From positions 1-33,618 of the forward strand of contig CAJXZZ010000029.1 in the NCBI GenBank assembly GCA_913065105.1: 33,618 bases of DNA, given 5' to 3'. The notes under the pieces were generated by a model. It made no database searches. It was not told the DNA's origin and saw only the letters and a program-made list of their open reading frames with translations. This stretch comes from an uncultured Gammaproteobacteria bacterium. Lineage in GTDB: Bacteria; Pseudomonadota; Gammaproteobacteria; SZUA-229. Positions 31,828 through 33,618 of the stretch are shown here, piece after piece (the stretch's first letter is position 1; each line of letters opens with the position of its first letter). Both the position numbers and the translations under genes were made by a program.

Positions 31828-31882
31828 GACGTGTATACATCCAACTGCTATATTTAAGAAAATATTATTAGGGTGTGACATT

Positions 31883-32254
31883 GTGCGTTTAACAATTTTT
31901 ATTATGGTTTTATTGTCATTGTTCGGTAGCAATATAATGGCGGGGGAATTAATCATCCCTGAAGACAAAACAGTTATCCAGTTTGAAACCAAAATTGGCG
32001 TGGTGACTTTTGCGCATCGAATGCATGCTGACCTGAGTATCACACAATGTACCACCTGTCATCATAAACATGAACCAGCTGATACCGTGATGAAACCCTG
32101 TCATGAATGCCATCAGCATAAATCTAAGGTACCGCCAAAAGCAAAAACAGCTTTTCATAACCGTTGCACAGGGTGTCATGAATATACGGTAGCTGGTGGA
32201 CACAGCGCTGGACCGCTAAAAAAGAAATGCAAGTTATGCCATATAAAAGAGTAA
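31883..32254 (+). CDS. Periplasmic tetraheme class III-type cytochrome c
   Basis: This 123-residue protein starts at GTG 31883, preceded by AGGG, which yields a proper signal peptide (RLTIFIMVLLSLFGSNIMA). An upstream TTG at 31814 would lie within the FNR-type box and is rejected. The mature part holds four CXXCH heme motifs, CTTCH, CHECH, CTGCH and CKLCH, with extra His (FAHRMH, HHKHEP, AFHNRC, GGHSAG) for bis-His ligation, as in cytochrome c3/c7 electron carriers. It probably shuttles electrons in the periplasm under low oxygen. The FNR-type box at -41.5 supports anaerobic induction. No partner reductase is adjacent. Confidence 0.92.
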   Translation: MRLTIFIMVLLSLFGSNIMAGELIIPEDKTVIQFETKIGVVTFAHRMHADLSITQCTTCHHKHEPADTVMKPCHECHQHKSKVPPKAKTAFHNRCTGCHEYTVAGGHSAGPLKKKCKLCHIKE

Positions 32255-32363
32255 TTTGAAACAGATTATTTTATTTCGTAACTATGTTCGTAGATTTAGT
32301 CTAAACGTTCGTAAGTATCCCGGTTAAACGATTGGCGTAGTTAGTCAATTCTCCAGGTCGCGG

Positions 32364-32400
32364 TTGACTTAATATTTCGATATTAAAAATATTAACGGAG
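32364..32400 (+). promoter_or_regulatory. Candidate promoter and operator for the Cys-rich peptide
   Basis: TTGACT (32364-32369) could be a -35 with AAATAT 17 bp later. The inverted repeat TTAATAT-TTCG-ATATTAA (32369-32386) fills the spacer, and the ribosome-binding GGAG is at 32397-32400. The -10 is weak. Confidence 0.4.
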
Positions 32401-32410
32401 CCGAATTGAA

Positions 32411-32551
32411 ATGAAATGGCTGCATCATAATCGAAGTACAGAACATGATTTACCTGAAAGACAACTTCTGATTACATCGGATTATAGTGTCACCACAACA
32501 GGAAATGATTGTTTCTGTAAGTCGACAAGATATACATGTAAATGTAGTTAA
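32411..32551 (+). CDS. Cys-rich 46-residue peptide, possible modified-peptide precursor or metal binder
   Basis: An ATG at 32411, 10 nt after GGAG, opens a 46-codon frame. The N-terminal part is charged and Cys-free (MKWLHHNRSTEHDLPERQLL). It is followed by ITSDYSVTTT and a core GNDCFCKSTRYTCKCS with Cys34, 36, 43 and 45 in two CXC pairs and several Ser/Thr. A leader-plus-Cys/Thr-rich-core layout resembles ribosomally made modified peptides; two CXC pairs could instead bind a metal. No modifying enzyme or transporter lies in the window. It has no signal peptide, sits between the cytochrome and Asp-box genes, and is short enough that chance cannot be excluded. Confidence 0.5.
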   Translation: MKWLHHNRSTEHDLPERQLLITSDYSVTTTGNDCFCKSTRYTCKCS

Positions 32552-32602
32552 CATCAGGGAAATCCCTAATATTCAGGTGACTACATTGTTTATTTTATAA
32601 AA

Positions 32603-32616
32603 TTGACGAATATCAA
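32603..32616. promoter_or_regulatory. FNR/Dnr-type box upstream of the Asp-box lipoprotein gene
   Basis: TTGAC-GAAT-ATCAA has one mismatch (C for T) to the consensus. With -10 TATATT (32639-32644) its centre is about -41.5. Alternatively, TTGACG here could be a -35 with TATACT (32625-32630) as -10. The inverted repeat ATACTC-TAAT-GAGTAT (32626-32641) overlaps the -10 region. Confidence 0.55.
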
Positions 32617-32711
32617 TACATTGCTATACTCTAATGAGTATATTTACCATACAAGGTTAAATTTAAGTTATGTTTTAAATATAGTTATATTAATGAGAGG
32701 ATAATTAAGTG

Positions 32712-33590
32712 ATGAATACTTCAAGTACGAAATATTTTCGATCCCGGCATAAGGGTCGGACGTTTGCATTAGCTGCTATTACGATGGCAGTCACTAGTGC
32801 ATTAATGGTCGGTTGTAGCAGTAGTAATGATTCCGCTGCGGTCGTTCCTACGCCCATACCTACTGAACCAGCAGCCATAGTTGTGAAGGGTAGCAGCCTG
32901 GCATGTGATGCGGTGAATAATGTAAAGGGAGTTTCTGTTATTGCCTCAACACTGGCAGAGGAAACACCTGATGCCATTCAAGCAATCAACGCCTCAAAAG
33001 ATGAGCTTAACGCATCTGAAGAAAGACCAAACGCGGGTAATAACCTCAAACGCCTGGCTGTAGTTGTTCCTGGTCAGAGGGCTGATGGAACTGAAGCTTA
33101 CGAAGAAGATCTCGTTACTCTAATTAGTGAAGTGCGTCCTCTGCTCGTGAGCTATGCCGAGCAGGTGGTGGGACCTTATGAGCTGGGCGACGGCAGTGCC
33201 GATATCGGTGACCCCTATACTCTGGACGATATATTTGCCTCGCTTTCGCTGGACAATGGCGCTACCTGGAAAAAGGTTGCTGTTGGTGAAACTGCCGGTA
33301 AAAGTTCCATCAAAGTATCATGGGATGGTACACCCATAGACTATAATGGTCACTCTCATAAACCCACCATGATGGCTGAGGGTAACAAGATTCTGGTCGC
33401 CTGGAATGATAAGTACTGTCCCAGCGGTAATACCTTTGACCTGGAAGATCCGGTAACAGAAGACTATTACAAGGGAAACGGTAGTCAGGGTTCTATTGAT
33501 TATGCGGGGATTGTCGCACCGAATGGCAAAACGCTTTACGAAGTGCCGTTCCGCTGTGTTTGGTCCGCACATGGTGTGATTGGGCCATAG
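32712..33590 (+). CDS. Lipoprotein with an Asp-box (BNR/sialidase-like) motif, possibly truncated
   Basis: This protein of ~292 residues has a lipoprotein signal with lipobox LMVGC. The N-terminal half is of unknown fold; the second half has SLDNGATW, a perfect Asp-box (S-X-D-X-G-X-T-W) as in sialidase-type propellers, then YNGHSHKPTMMAEGNKILVAWNDKYCPSG. One Asp-box makes too few blades for a whole propeller, and the frame stops at TAG 33588 with VWSAHGVIGP. The frame after the stop stays open to the window edge, so a nonsense mutation or sequence error in a longer gene is possible. GTG 32709 is an alternative start. A possible class II FNR-type promoter precedes it. Confidence 0.65.
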   Translation: MNTSSTKYFRSRHKGRTFALAAITMAVTSALMVGCSSSNDSAAVVPTPIPTEPAAIVVKGSSLACDAVNNVKGVSVIASTLAEETPDAIQAINASKDELNASEERPNAGNNLKRLAVVVPGQRADGTEAYEEDLVTLISEVRPLLVSYAEQVVGPYELGDGSADIGDPYTLDDIFASLSLDNGATWKKVAVGETAGKSSIKVSWDGTPIDYNGHSHKPTMMAEGNKILVAWNDKYCPSGNTFDLEDPVTEDYYKGNGSQGSIDYAGIVAPNGKTLYEVPFRCVWSAHGVIGP

Positions 33591-33618
33591 TTATTTTTAG
33601 GTGCTCCTCGTGGAGTTT

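Noticed and set aside
31814-31882. TTG-initiated N-terminal extension of the cytochrome
   Set aside because: It runs through the FNR-type box and -10 and would bury the signal peptide; GTG 31883 with AGGG is better.

Overview
The window looks like chromosomal DNA of an unclassified, AT-leaning gammaproteobacterium able to live without oxygen. It carries a complete O2-independent ubiquinone set (ubiU, ubiV, ubiT), an NnrS protein, a tetraheme periplasmic cytochrome, SixA, an RpfC-like sensor kinase and a GGDEF/EAL protein. No tRNA, rRNA, CRISPR array or transposase was seen. The species cannot be named from the sequence.

Layout. (1) 1-3691 is an integron cassette array: six attC sites in one orientation separate five whole cassettes encoding small membrane proteins, a DUF2459 lipoprotein and an alpha/beta hydrolase. 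No integrase is in the window, so this is either a CALIN (attC cluster lacking an integrase) or the distal part of an integron whose intI lies to the left. (2) 3700-5400 holds SRPBCC, VOC and Spy/CpxP-like genes. (3) 5430-10205 is a likely operon: a YhcC-type radical SAM protein, a methyltransferase, ubiU, ubiV and a TauD-like dioxygenase, preceded by two FNR-type boxes. (4) 10270-11181 has sixA and two unlisted 37-residue membrane proteins. (5) 11210-16589 on the minus strand has a MASE3-PAS-GGDEF-EAL protein and the pdxS-pdxT-ubiT cluster. (6) 16757-20419 has nnrS behind an FNR-type box, a patatin-like protein, a DUF3530 hydrolase and a YgaP-like membrane protein. (7) 21000-26467 has the hybrid kinase, adk, ppk2 and a DUF4080 B12/radical-SAM protein. 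(8) 26499-33618 is mostly envelope or secreted proteins: a DUF6502-DUF5666 pair, a His-rich beta-propeller lipoprotein, a Q/N/M-rich secreted protein, a DUF2202 lipoprotein, a tetraheme cytochrome, a Cys-rich 46-residue peptide and an Asp-box lipoprotein.

Regulation ties distant parts together. FNR/Dnr-type sites (TTGAT-N4-ATCAA, exact or one mismatch) precede the yhcC-ubiUV operon, nnrS, the beta-propeller gene, the Q/N-rich gene, the cytochrome gene and the Asp-box gene, often at about -41.5 or -61.5 from a plausible start. The beta-propeller and Q/N-rich genes also share one promoter design: a GTGGGA-N5-TCCCAC-like operator between -35 and -10, and a second copy at the start point. This points to a small, apparently undescribed, doubly controlled envelope regulon next to a DUF6502 protein that may be its regulator.
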